A DNA stretch of 64,000 nucleotides from an uncultured Clostridia bacterium (lineage in GTDB: Bacteria; Bacillota; Clostridia; Oscillospirales; Oscillospiraceae): assembly GCA_946547105.1 (NCBI GenBank), contig CAMNOV010000001.1:56548-120547 (forward strand). Direction: 5' to 3'. The number at the start of each line of letters is the position of its first letter. Positions within the stretch are counted from its first letter, which is position 1. The position numbers and the translations under genes were made by a program. A model generated the notes under the pieces. The model ran no database searches. It was not told the origin of the DNA and saw only the letters and a list, made by a program, of their open reading frames with translations. Positions 10,411-21,480 of the stretch are shown in pieces.

Positions 10411-10766
10411 GAAGAGTAAGCCTGTAAGCCGGGTTCTGTCATTGAAAACGACCATCTATCTAGGCCTGTCGTTGCCGACAGGCTCAAGCCACCTCCTGGG
10501 GACGGCCGGGCCGGCCTGTATGTCCCCATACCACGGTGTTGCTCCGGATAGAGTTTACAGCGTCCACGTGTCTCCACGCGACGGGTGGGCTCTTACCCCA
10601 CCTTTCCACCATCACCGCAGCAAGCTGCGGCAGTCTATTTCTGTTGCACTTGTCCGAGGGTCACCCCTGGCGGGCGTTACCCGTTATCCTTGCCCTGCGG
10701 AGCCCGGACTTTCCTCATGCACGGGCTTTCGCCCTGTGCCCGCGGTCGTTCAGCTTGCTCTCCCGG
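10411..10766 (-). ncRNA. rnpB: RNase P RNA, class A
   Basis: Reverse complement contains GAGGAAAGTCCGGGCTCCGCAGGGCA and GACAGAACCCGGCTTACAGGCTTACTC; 5' GAGAGCAAGC pairs with 3' GCTTACTCTTC (P1). Ends approximate. Confidence 0.92.
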
Positions 10767-10850
10767 GTATTTTAATCATTTTCCGCGGGCAAGTCAATCA
10801 TTTCTTGTATTTATGCCGCGAAAGAAGTATAATATATGTTTGTGAGGTGA

Positions 10851-12236
10851 ATGAATTTGACTTTATCTGAATATATCGAATCCATAAAAAATCGATCTGT
10901 TGCGGTGATCGGCATCGGTGTCAGCAATACGCCCTGGATCGAGCTGCTGCTGCAAAACGGCTGCGATGTGACGGCCTGTGATCAGCGCAGCCTCGAACAG
11001 ATGGGCGAAGAAGGGGAGCGCCTGATTTCACTCGGCGCCAAGCTCAAGCTCGGCAAGGATTATCTGGAAAACCTGGATCAGGATATTATTTTCCGCACGC
11101 CCGGTCTTCTGCCGTTTGACGAACATCTGGAAGCCGCCAGGTCGCGCGGCAGCATCGTCACCTCCGAAATGGAGCTGTTCTTTTCGCTTTGCCCCTGCCG
11201 GATCATTGCCGTGACCGGAAGTGACGGCAAAACGACGACCACGACCATCATTTCCGAGCTGTTGAAGGCCCAGGGCTATACCGTCCATCTCGGCGGCAAT
11301 ATCGGAAAGCCGCTCCTGTGCGAGCTTCCTCATATGCGGGCTGAGGATATCGTCGTGCTGGAGCTCAGCTCCTTCCAGCTGCACAGCATGGTCTGCCGCC
11401 CTGACGTGGCCGTGATCACCAATCTGACGCCCAACCACTTGGATAAACATAAGGATTTTCAGGATTACATCGACGCGAAGCGTTCTGTGTTTGAGCGGCA
11501 GAATCCCGACGATCTGCTGGTGCTGAACCTCAACGACGAGCACAGCGCTTATTATGCCTCTTTTGCCAAATCGAGGATCCATTATTTCTCCGCAACGGAT
11601 AAGGTGAATTCCGGCGCTGTCTGCGAAAACGGCGTTATTTATCGCGTGCTGGACGGCACCCGCCGTGAAATCATGCGCGCAGATGAGATCCGGATTCCCG
11701 GCGCGCACAACGTGCTCAATTATCTGGCAGCCTTCGCCGCTACGGACGGCCTTGTCAGCGAGGATGTGTGCCGAAGCGTCGCCATGAATTTCGGTGGCGT
11801 GGAGCACCGCCTGGAGCAGGTGCGCGTTTTAAACGGCGTAACCTATATCAACGATTCCATCGCCAGCAGTCCGACGCGCACGATCGCCGGGCTTCGTGCC
11901 ATGAAAACAAAGCCGATCGTGATCGCCGGCGGCTATGACAAGCACATTCCCTTTGATCCGCTCGGCGATGAGCTCTGCCTGCGTGCCAAACATGTGATCC
12001 TCTGCGGCGCGACCGCCGACAAGATCCGCGAGGCCATCGTATCGTCGTCCAACTATCCCGGCTGTGGCTTGACTTTTGAAACGACCGACGATTTTTCCGA
12101 CGCCGTTTACAGGGCGGCCGCCGAAGCAAAAGAAGGGGATATCGTTCTCCTTTCTCCCGCCTGCGCTGCCTTCGATCGCTTTAAAAATTTTGCCGAACGC
12201 GGCAAAACCTTCAAAAAACTCGTGATGGAGCTGTAA
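10851..12236 (+). CDS. murD: UDP-N-acetylmuramoyl-L-alanine--D-glutamate ligase
   Basis: GSDGKTTTTTIISELL, Mur ligase domains. Confidence 0.94.
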   Translation: MNLTLSEYIESIKNRSVAVIGIGVSNTPWIELLLQNGCDVTACDQRSLEQMGEEGERLISLGAKLKLGKDYLENLDQDIIFRTPGLLPFDEHLEAARSRGSIVTSEMELFFSLCPCRIIAVTGSDGKTTTTTIISELLKAQGYTVHLGGNIGKPLLCELPHMRAEDIVVLELSSFQLHSMVCRPDVAVITNLTPNHLDKHKDFQDYIDAKRSVFERQNPDDLLVLNLNDEHSAYYASFAKSRIHYFSATDKVNSGAVCENGVIYRVLDGTRREIMRADEIRIPGAHNVLNYLAAFAATDGLVSEDVCRSVAMNFGGVEHRLEQVRVLNGVTYINDSIASSPTRTIAGLRAMKTKPIVIAGGYDKHIPFDPLGDELCLRAKHVILCGATADKIREAIVSSSNYPGCGLTFETTDDFSDAVYRAAAEAKEGDIVLLSPACAAFDRFKNFAERGKTFKKLVMEL

Positions 12237-12239
12237 GCC

Positions 12240-13490
12240 ATGAAGTTATCCGATATCAAGCCCCAGGTCTATGAGATGGCCGACCGCGCGGAAGCTCAGA
12301 TCCGCCCGATTTTCGACCAGATCGACCGTGTGGCGCAGGAAAACACCCGCAAAGTGATGGAGGCCTTCCAGGATCATCGTGTTTCTGAGGCCTGTTTTGC
12401 GGGCACTACGGGCTACGGCTATGATGATCTGGGCCGCGAGACCCTGGATCGGATCTATGCGCAGATCTTCGGGACGGAAGCCGCGATCGTGCGCAGCCAG
12501 TTCGTCAACGGAACGCATGCGCTGACCTGTGCGATGTTTTCACTCTCTGATCCGGGGGAGACCGTTTTGGCTGTTACCGGCACGCCGTATGACACGCTGC
12601 GCTGTGCCATCGGCATTTCCGGCGACGGAGTCGGCTCCCTGCGTTATTACGGGATCGGATACAGCCAGGTCGACCTGACCGCGGAAGGCGAGCCGGATTA
12701 CGAGCAGATCCGTCAAGCGGCCGCTGATCCGAAGGTCACCGGCGTGATGCTGCAGCGTTCGCGCGGTTATGATGACCGCCGTGCACTGACGATTGAGGAT
12801 ATCCGCCGCATTTGTGATACCGTCCGGGACGTTAATCCCAAGGCTCATATTATGGTAGACAACTGCTACGGAGAGTTTACCGACGTCCTGGAACCAACGC
12901 AGGTCGGCGCCGATCTGATCGCCGGATCTCTGATCAAGAACCCCGGCGGAGGCATCGCCCCGACAGGCGGCTATATTGCGGGCAGGCGTGAGCTTGTGGA
13001 GCGCGCCGCTCTGCGGCTGACGACGCCGGGTATCGGTGGGGAATGCGGCTCTACGCTTGGGATCAACCGGCAGTTTTTCCAGGGTCTTTTCCTTGCGCCG
13101 CATACTGTGGCGCAGGCCCTGAAAACAGCGGTCTTCTGCGCCGCCATGATGGATCAGCTCGGCATCGAAAGCTCCCCGCGCTATGATGAAAAGCGTTCTG
13201 ATATTATACAAATGGTGAAGCTTGGCAGCGCTGATCGCATGAAAAAGTTCTGCCTCGGCATTCAGTCCGGCGCGCCGGTGGACTCCTATGTGACGCCGGA
13301 GCCATGGGCCATGCCGGGATATGACGACGAGGTCATCATGGCGGCCGGTGCATTCGTTCAGGGCTCATCGATCGAGCTGTCCGCTGACGGCCCGATGCGC
13401 GAGCCGTATATCGCTTATATGCAGGGCGGGCTGACTTACGAATCCGGAAAACTTGGCATCATGATGGCTGTCAGTGCCATGCTTGAGTGA
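12240..13490 (+). CDS. Methionine gamma-lyase/YnbB-family PLP enzyme
   Basis: GYGYDDLGRETLDRIYAQIFGTEAAIVR...AGSLIKNPGGGIAPTGGYIAG. Confidence 0.88.
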   Translation: MKLSDIKPQVYEMADRAEAQIRPIFDQIDRVAQENTRKVMEAFQDHRVSEACFAGTTGYGYDDLGRETLDRIYAQIFGTEAAIVRSQFVNGTHALTCAMFSLSDPGETVLAVTGTPYDTLRCAIGISGDGVGSLRYYGIGYSQVDLTAEGEPDYEQIRQAAADPKVTGVMLQRSRGYDDRRALTIEDIRRICDTVRDVNPKAHIMVDNCYGEFTDVLEPTQVGADLIAGSLIKNPGGGIAPTGGYIAGRRELVERAALRLTTPGIGGECGSTLGINRQFFQGLFLAPHTVAQALKTAVFCAAMMDQLGIESSPRYDEKRSDIIQMVKLGSADRMKKFCLGIQSGAPVDSYVTPEPWAMPGYDDEVIMAAGAFVQGSSIELSADGPMREPYIAYMQGGLTYESGKLGIMMAVSAMLE

Positions 13491-13524
13491 TCGACGGCAT
13501 ATACTGCACGGGGGAGGTGAACCT

Positions 13525-14190
13525 GTGCAGCATCACCGCAGCACTTATCATGTATCGAAACGTTCCACCATTCGATGGAGCGCCTGGTTTTTCACTCTTG
13601 CGCTGATGGCTTTTCTGGTCTGTATGTCGATCTATTTTCGAAGTATCTCCACACAGATTGCGATTTCCGACGCCAGCGACCTTGTCAGCATGCGTATCAA
13701 CAAGGCCATCGCAGAAATCATGAACGAAGGAAACTATGACGGAGATTATTTCGTCACCTTTGAAAAAGGGGACAGCGGCGAAGTGACCGCCATCAGCTGC
13801 AATATGGCGCGTGTCAACGCGCTTTCGGCCGAGATTCTCGACCGCGTCGTCGGAGCGACGGAAAATTATACCGCAACTGTCCATATCCCATTGGGCAATC
13901 TTACCGGTCTCAGCCTGCTGATGGGGCGCGGGCCGAAGGTCCCGGTGGAAATCGTCACCTTAACGTCTTCCCGCGTGGAATTCAACAACGGGATCGTCAC
14001 CGCCGGCATCAATCAGACCAAGCATCAGATCACACTCTGCATCAAGGTGGATATTGATATCCTTGTGCCCTGGGGCAGCGAAAGCACTCAGGTGGTCACA
14101 GAGGTCCTGATCGCTGATACCGTCATCGTCGGGCAGGTTCCAGGGACCTACCTGGATATTCAAGGCAGCGGCCTTGGGACAGGCAGCTGA
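13525..14190 (+). CDS. yunB: Sporulation protein YunB-like
   Basis: N-terminal TM and YunB-like sequence (SDLVSMRINKAIAEIM...GNLTGLSLLMGRGP...); GTG start with GGGAGGTG. Confidence 0.82.
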   Translation: MQHHRSTYHVSKRSTIRWSAWFFTLALMAFLVCMSIYFRSISTQIAISDASDLVSMRINKAIAEIMNEGNYDGDYFVTFEKGDSGEVTAISCNMARVNALSAEILDRVVGATENYTATVHIPLGNLTGLSLLMGRGPKVPVEIVTLTSSRVEFNNGIVTAGINQTKHQITLCIKVDIDILVPWGSESTQVVTEVLIADTVIVGQVPGTYLDIQGSGLGTGS

Positions 14191-16200
<2,010 letters not shown>

Positions 16201-16201
16201 T

Positions 16202-18115
16202 ATGATCGCTGTTTTGATTTATCTTTTGTCCGGACTCGCTCTTTCCGAACTCCTGCTTTCTGACAAACGCATCGCGATCCGGATCTGGATGGGGCTTGTT
16301 TTCGGCTGCGTCCTCTTGATGTGGCTGCCCTGCCTGTTTGCCTTTGCTTTCGGTTTTACTGTCAGCGCGCAATATTGTGCGCTGGCTATCGCCGGACTGC
16401 TTGCGCTTGGTTCGCTGTTTCTCATATACCGGAAGAAGCTTTCACTGCTGGGCCCTGCGGATGAGGCAGACTGGCGGGACCGGATCGGCTTTGCGCTTTC
16501 TCTTGTGTTGACCGGCTTTTGCGCGTATCTGCTGCATACGCACGTCCTGCGGCCGGAAACGGACGGAAGCCTTTGGGTCGGACAGTCCACTTACGGCGAC
16601 CTGGCCATGCATCTCGGCTTTATAGAGAGCCTGTTCCGTCAGGGGACCTTTCCGCCCGAGTACAGCATTTTCCCGGGCCAGCAGCTAAATTATCCGTTCC
16701 TGGTCGATGCTGCATCGGCAAGCTTGCGCTTCTTTGGCATGAGCCTGCGCGCCTCTGTGATCCTGCCGAGCCTGGTGATGCTGCTGTGCGTTTTCTGGGG
16801 CTTTTGGCTGCTTGCCGATGAGATCACCGGCAAGCTGTTGCCCGATCTGCTGTCCTGGCTGCTGTTCGTTTTGAACGGCGGCTTCGGCTTTGCTTTATTT
16901 CTCGGGAAATATCCGTTCTCTGATATCTTCTCCGGCTACTACACCACGCCCACCAACTACTACAGTGAAGATATCCGCTGGGTCAACGTCATCTGTGACA
17001 TGCTGATCCCGCAGCGGACGACGATGGCCGGCTGGTGCGTATTGATGGCCGCTGTGTATCTGCTGATTCTCGCCGTGCGACAATCTGTGCAAGGGCGCGG
17101 CAGACGGGAGATCCTGATCCTTGCCGTTTTGGCCTCTGCCATGCCGATGATCCACACGCACAGCTTTCTGGCGCTCGGCATTCTCTCCGCCGTCTGGTTT
17201 TTCTGTGCTTTGCCCCAGGCCGGAGAGAACGGGAACGCAGGCGTTTTGTTCCTGAATTATGTGTTCTATGGGTTGATTTGCCTTCTTCTGGCCGCGCCGC
17301 AGGTCCTTTACTGGACGATGGATTCGGTCAGCACCGGCAATTTGCTTCAGTGGAACCTCGGCTGGGTCGTCGGAGCCAGCGGCGCCATCAATAACTGGTT
17401 TCTCTTTTATACCATCAACTGCGGCATCGTCTTTCTGGCGATGTGGCCGATGCTCTTCTTCCTGCGCGGCGAAAAGCTGTCTATCTTTCTCGGTGCGGCG
17501 GTGATCTTTCTTCTGTCCAACCTTGTTGCTTTCCAGCCGAATCTCTACGACAACAACAAGCTTCTGTACGTCTGGTTCATGTTGACTGATATCCTGGTCT
17601 GCGACTGGCTTGGCAGCGCTCTTTCCGCTATCCGGCCTAGTGTGCTGAGGCATGTGATGGCGATCATTCTCGTTTTTCTCGGCACCTTCTCCGGACTTCT
17701 CAGCATCGGTAGGGAAACGGTCAGCAGCTACCGCCTTCTCTCCGGCGAACAGGCTGCCGCCGCAGAATTTATCACCGAGCACACAGAGCCGGACGCGCTC
17801 TTTCTTACCGCAACAAACCACACCAACGCCGTTTCTGTGCTGACCGGTCGGAACATCGTATGCGGCCCCGGGCTGTATCTCTATTTTCACGGCGTCAATT
17901 ACCAGGAGAGGGAACAGGAGGTTTCCCGCATGTATCGGGGCGGGGAAGCCTTTCTGCGTTCGGCCGGGGAACTCGGCGTGGATTACGTATATATCGGCGA
18001 ATATGAACGCGCGAAATACACGATCGACGAGTCCTGGTTTTCCGATCATTATCCGCTGATCTATGACAGAGGCGGCATTCAGATTTACCGCATTACTGAA
18101 AACGGCACTGACTGA
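16202..18115 (+). CDS. Large polytopic membrane protein
   Basis: Many predicted TM segments over 637 aa; no confident family. Confidence 0.75.
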   Translation: MIAVLIYLLSGLALSELLLSDKRIAIRIWMGLVFGCVLLMWLPCLFAFAFGFTVSAQYCALAIAGLLALGSLFLIYRKKLSLLGPADEADWRDRIGFALSLVLTGFCAYLLHTHVLRPETDGSLWVGQSTYGDLAMHLGFIESLFRQGTFPPEYSIFPGQQLNYPFLVDAASASLRFFGMSLRASVILPSLVMLLCVFWGFWLLADEITGKLLPDLLSWLLFVLNGGFGFALFLGKYPFSDIFSGYYTTPTNYYSEDIRWVNVICDMLIPQRTTMAGWCVLMAAVYLLILAVRQSVQGRGRREILILAVLASAMPMIHTHSFLALGILSAVWFFCALPQAGENGNAGVLFLNYVFYGLICLLLAAPQVLYWTMDSVSTGNLLQWNLGWVVGASGAINNWFLFYTINCGIVFLAMWPMLFFLRGEKLSIFLGAAVIFLLSNLVAFQPNLYDNNKLLYVWFMLTDILVCDWLGSALSAIRPSVLRHVMAIILVFLGTFSGLLSIGRETVSSYRLLSGEQAAAAEFITEHTEPDALFLTATNHTNAVSVLTGRNIVCGPGLYLYFHGVNYQEREQEVSRMYRGGEAFLRSAGELGVDYVYIGEYERAKYTIDESWFSDHYPLIYDRGGIQIYRITENGTD

Positions 18116-18136
18116 AGTCAGTGCCGTTTTTCCTGT
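18101..18136. terminator. Intrinsic terminator
   Basis: AAAACGGCACTGACTgaAGTCAGTGCCGTTTTT. Confidence 0.85.
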
Positions 18137-18456
18137 TAAAGCGCCTGCAGCTCCAGGATATCGTCCAGAGCAACCCAGGTGTCGTCAATGAGCATGCTTC
18201 GGCCGGTCAGATCGATCTTCATCACCGTGCCGCTGAGCGCGGTGTACTGGCGGTTGGCGTAATACACGGCGCACACCTCGCGCCCCGGACTAAGCGTATG
18301 CAGCCGGCGGTCCAACTCGATCTGCGCGTCCTCGCCGAGACAGACACGGTCGTCTACAGGCCGGTTGAAGTCGCTCAATGTGCGGTCCAGGCCTTCCAGA
18401 GCCGCAAACGGCATAAATTGCTTGGCCCGCTCGGTACGATCCATCTTTGCTCTCAT
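18136..18456 (-). CDS. YolD-like protein (polymerase partner)
   Basis: MRAKMDRTERAKQFMPFAALEGLD...; overlaps start of downstream-strand polymerase operon. Confidence 0.72.
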   Translation of the reverse strand: MRAKMDRTERAKQFMPFAALEGLDRTLSDFNRPVDDRVCLGEDAQIELDRRLHTLSPGREVCAVYYANRQYTALSGTVMKIDLTGRSMLIDDTWVALDDILELQAL

Positions 18457-19724
18457 GCACGGTGTCCTCCGATCTGACGGTTTCTCTCCATGGCTGTGGC
18501 GCCCTCCTGCAGATCCATACACTTGAGCAGACCGTTTTTCCCGTATTTTTTGCGGATGCTCACCATGGCATTCTGCAGCCGCTCCTCGCGCTGCTGCGCC
18601 TCCGCCCCTGTAAAGAGATCATATTGCCGGGTCTGCCGTTCCCGTACGCCGCCATAGCAGAGATTGATGCGCCGAATCGTGCTCTCCCGCTCCATGATGC
18701 GATCATAGAGCGTCTCGGCGGCAGCTGCCAGGGAACTGACCGAGCAGGTAGGCAGCTCCATCGCCACGCTTCCGTGCGCAGGCATTCTCTCGGCGCGATA
18801 GGTATATCCAAGAGAAAGATCCACAGTCTTTGCTTCCAGACCCTGTGCGAAGAGATCCAGCGCCAGATCCTCCGCCATTTCCCGCACCACGATCCGCCCC
18901 TTGGGATAGTCGTAATCGCAGATCAGGACCTGGCCGCGGCTCAGGCTCTTGCTCTGCGGACGAAACGCCTTGATATCAGCCATGGTCGTTGTTTCGCGTC
19001 CCCAGGCGTGGTCGATCAGCAGCTCGGCGTCGATGCCGAAGGTCTTGTAGAGCGCATCCTCGTTGGCGCGGGCGACGCCGCCCATATCAAAGATCCCAAG
19101 CCGCTCCAGGCGCCGCTGTGTGCCAGGGCCGATCCGCCAGAAGTCCGTGATGGGCCGATGGCTCCAAAGCTCCCGCCGGTAGCTCTCCTCGTTCAGAATG
19201 CCGATATGATCCGGCGTGCGCTTGGACATGATATCCAAGGCGATCTTGGCCAGATAGAGATTGCTGCCCAGGCCGCAGGTTGCCGTCAACCCGGTGCAGC
19301 GATGGATCTCATGCAGCAGCAGAGATGCGAAGGCCTTGGCCGTCAGACCGCGCGCTTCATGATAGTTCGTGATATCCAGGAACACCTCGTCGATGGAATA
19401 AACGTGGATATCTTCCTCGGACAGATAGCGCAGATAAATCCCGTAGATCCGTGCCGCATATTCCATATACAGCGCCATGCGGGGCCTGGCCATGATGTAG
19501 TCGATGTGCTTCGGGATCTCAAAGACCCGGCAGCGGTTGCGCACCCCCAGCGCCTTCATTGCCGGTGACACAGCAAGGCAGATGGTCTTCTCTGTCCGCT
19601 CCGGATCGGCGACCACCAGTTTCGTCGTCAGCGGATCCAGATGGCGCTCCACACATTCCACCGACGCATAATAGGATTTCAGGTCAATACACAAATAACT
19701 TCTCTCTCTGGCCATCTTGCTCAC
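18453..19724 (-). CDS. Y-family DNA polymerase (UmuC/UvrX-like)
   Basis: CIDLKSYYASVECVERHLDP, YSIDEVFLDIT, thumb and little-finger regions. Confidence 0.92.
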   Translation of the reverse strand: MSKMARERSYLCIDLKSYYASVECVERHLDPLTTKLVVADPERTEKTICLAVSPAMKALGVRNRCRVFEIPKHIDYIMARPRMALYMEYAARIYGIYLRYLSEEDIHVYSIDEVFLDITNYHEARGLTAKAFASLLLHEIHRCTGLTATCGLGSNLYLAKIALDIMSKRTPDHIGILNEESYRRELWSHRPITDFWRIGPGTQRRLERLGIFDMGGVARANEDALYKTFGIDAELLIDHAWGRETTTMADIKAFRPQSKSLSRGQVLICDYDYPKGRIVVREMAEDLALDLFAQGLEAKTVDLSLGYTYRAERMPAHGSVAMELPTCSVSSLAAAAETLYDRIMERESTIRRINLCYGGVRERQTRQYDLFTGAEAQQREERLQNAMVSIRKKYGKNGLLKCMDLQEGATAMERNRQIGGHRA

Positions 19725-19732
19725 AACCCCAA

Positions 19733-19786
19733 AAAATATCCTGTCAAGATCAGTATAGTCATTATACTATCTTATCAGGATATTTT
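19733..19786 (-). promoter_or_regulatory. Promoter embedded in an extended palindrome upstream of Y-family polymerase
   Basis: Minus strand TTGAAA (19789-19784) - 17 bp - TATAAT (19766-19761); arms AAAATATCCTG/CAGGATATTTT and AGTATA/TATACT. Confidence 0.75.
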
Positions 19787-19809
19787 CAAGCGTTTATTTC
19801 TCTTTTCGC

Positions 19810-20808
19810 TCAATATAGCAGGAGCCGGAGAAGCTTTTCCCTTGTCATTCCGCGCAGATAGAGGCCGGGATCCCATTCGGCGAGGGCTTGATCAAGGCCT
19901 TCCTCGTTCAGTTTCGCGCCGATCAGATGCTCAGCGAGCGCATCCGGTTCAAGTGTGCTGAAAAAGTCGCCGGAAAAGCTCAGAGTTTGGATCCGTCCCC
20001 GATCCACAGACAGAGAAGCCGTCACCGTGCCGCAGCCTTCGATGCGGCGCTTTTTCTCCATACTTCCGGCGGGTGAGCGCCCGTAGTTCCAATCCCAGCA
20101 GGCATAACGCTGCCGCCGGATCTCATCGATGGCCTGCCGGTCCGTTTCGGTAAAGAGATAAGGATCACCGGGGGTTTCCCGCTGAAATTCCGCCAGCAGC
20201 GCTTTGCGAAAGGCATCCAATCCGATCTCTTCGCCGAACCAGGGCCGCAGGTTGGTCACCCGACTGCGAACAGAGGCAACGCCTTTATTCTGCAGCTTCT
20301 CTGCGTCCACATGCAGCGCATGCCCAACCGCTTCCAGATCAGAGTCGAACAGAATCGTGCCGTGGTGCAGCACGCGTCCTTTGCGGATATACTGCGCATT
20401 TCCGGAAAACTTCTTCCCGTTCACCGTCATATCGTTTCTGCCGTTGAGTTCCGCCGGAACGCCGAAGGATCTCAATATCCGGATCACGGGCTGGCAGAAG
20501 CCTTGAAAATCGATCTTTCCGCTGCCGGATGCGTCGGTGATGAAGCTGTAATTCAGATTGCCAAGATCATGATAGACGGCCCCGCCGCCGGAAAGCCGGC
20601 GAACGACCTGAATCTTGTGCGCTTTGACATACTCGGCGTTGATTTCTACCGCCGTATTTTGATATTTCCCGACGATAACGGCATTTTTATTCTGCCAAAG
20701 CATCAGATAGCTCCGGTCGTTCGGAAGCGCATCAAAAACATATTGCTCTGCAGCCAGGTTCCAGGCCGCATCCGTCGTTCGGAGATTCAGATAAGAAAAC
20801 TTCATCAT
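19810..20808 (-). CDS. lplA: Lipoate-protein ligase A
   Basis: RRLSGGGAVYHDLGNLNYSFI, NDMTVNGKKFSGNAQ. Confidence 0.93.
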   Translation of the reverse strand: MMKFSYLNLRTTDAAWNLAAEQYVFDALPNDRSYLMLWQNKNAVIVGKYQNTAVEINAEYVKAHKIQVVRRLSGGGAVYHDLGNLNYSFITDASGSGKIDFQGFCQPVIRILRSFGVPAELNGRNDMTVNGKKFSGNAQYIRKGRVLHHGTILFDSDLEAVGHALHVDAEKLQNKGVASVRSRVTNLRPWFGEEIGLDAFRKALLAEFQRETPGDPYLFTETDRQAIDEIRRQRYACWDWNYGRSPAGSMEKKRRIEGCGTVTASLSVDRGRIQTLSFSGDFFSTLEPDALAEHLIGAKLNEEGLDQALAEWDPGLYLRGMTREKLLRLLLY

Positions 20809-20920
20809 GGACTTCCTTGCTCTTAATCAGAGTGTCAACAGCTGCACCGCATTCCGGTCAAAGTGTGCGGCCGAAGCATAGGATGGACCGGGGCAAGCCC
20901 CGATGCAACCGATGGGAGGA

Positions 20921-21364
20921 ATGAATTTGAACAGCAATCCAAGAGACTATCGGACCGGATCCCTGCCGGATCGCTTTCCGCTGGCCACTGCGCTCACACC
21001 GATGCAGGACAGTGCCGATCCTGTCTATGAGAGCAATGATGCGCTGAGCAGGGGAACGCTTTTTCCCGGTCTCGATCTGCCGTTTATGAACGTGATCAAT
21101 CCCGATCTGCCGTCTACGCCAATGACGGAAATGATGGCGATCGATTTTGTCGTTCACGAGCTTGGGCTTTACCTGGATACGCACGCCGAGGACGAAGAGG
21201 CATTCGCTCTTTTTCAAAGCTTTCTGGCCATGCAGAAGGAGGCGCGCAGACGCATGATCGAACTCTGTGGGCCGCTGAAAAAAACCGAACTGCTCGGCGC
21301 GGACCGCTATACCTGGCTGCATGATCCCTGGCCCTGGGACTACAGCGGCAGAAAGGAGAGATAA
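20921..21364 (+). CDS. Spore coat protein, apparent CotJA-CotJB fusion
   Basis: N-terminal CotJA-like FPLATALTPMQ...ALSRGTLFPGLDLPFMN, C-terminal CotJB-like IDFVVHELGLYLDTHAEDEEAFALFQSFL...YTWLHDPWPWDY; start could be TTG at 20927. Confidence 0.82.
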   Translation: MNLNSNPRDYRTGSLPDRFPLATALTPMQDSADPVYESNDALSRGTLFPGLDLPFMNVINPDLPSTPMTEMMAIDFVVHELGLYLDTHAEDEEAFALFQSFLAMQKEARRRMIELCGPLKKTELLGADRYTWLHDPWPWDYSGRKER

Positions 21365-21366
21365 GC

Positions 21367-21480
21367 ATGTTCGTCTATGAAAAGAAGCTGCAGTATCCCG
21401 TCAAAATCAAGAATCCGAATCCCGCTCTGGCGAAATTCATCATCAGTCAGTACGGCGGACCGGACGGCAGAAAGCGATGA
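21367..21480 (+). pseudogene. cotJC: 5' fragment of cotJC (Mn-catalase-like spore coat protein), interrupted by prophage
   Basis: MFVYEKKLQYPVKIKNPNPALAKFIISQYGGPDGRKR*; CotJC-like up to GGPD, then prophage-derived codons and stop; continues at 60066. Confidence 0.93.
21454..21464 (+). repeat. attL core GGCGGACCGGA
   Basis: Identical to 60066-60076 and in the same cotJC reading frame. Confidence 0.88.

Noticed and set aside
10409-10870. Plus-strand ORFs at 10409-10870
   Set aside because: Overlap the RNase P RNA gene on the minus strand.
18447-19568. 373-aa plus-strand ORF
   Set aside because: Antisense to the Y-family polymerase.
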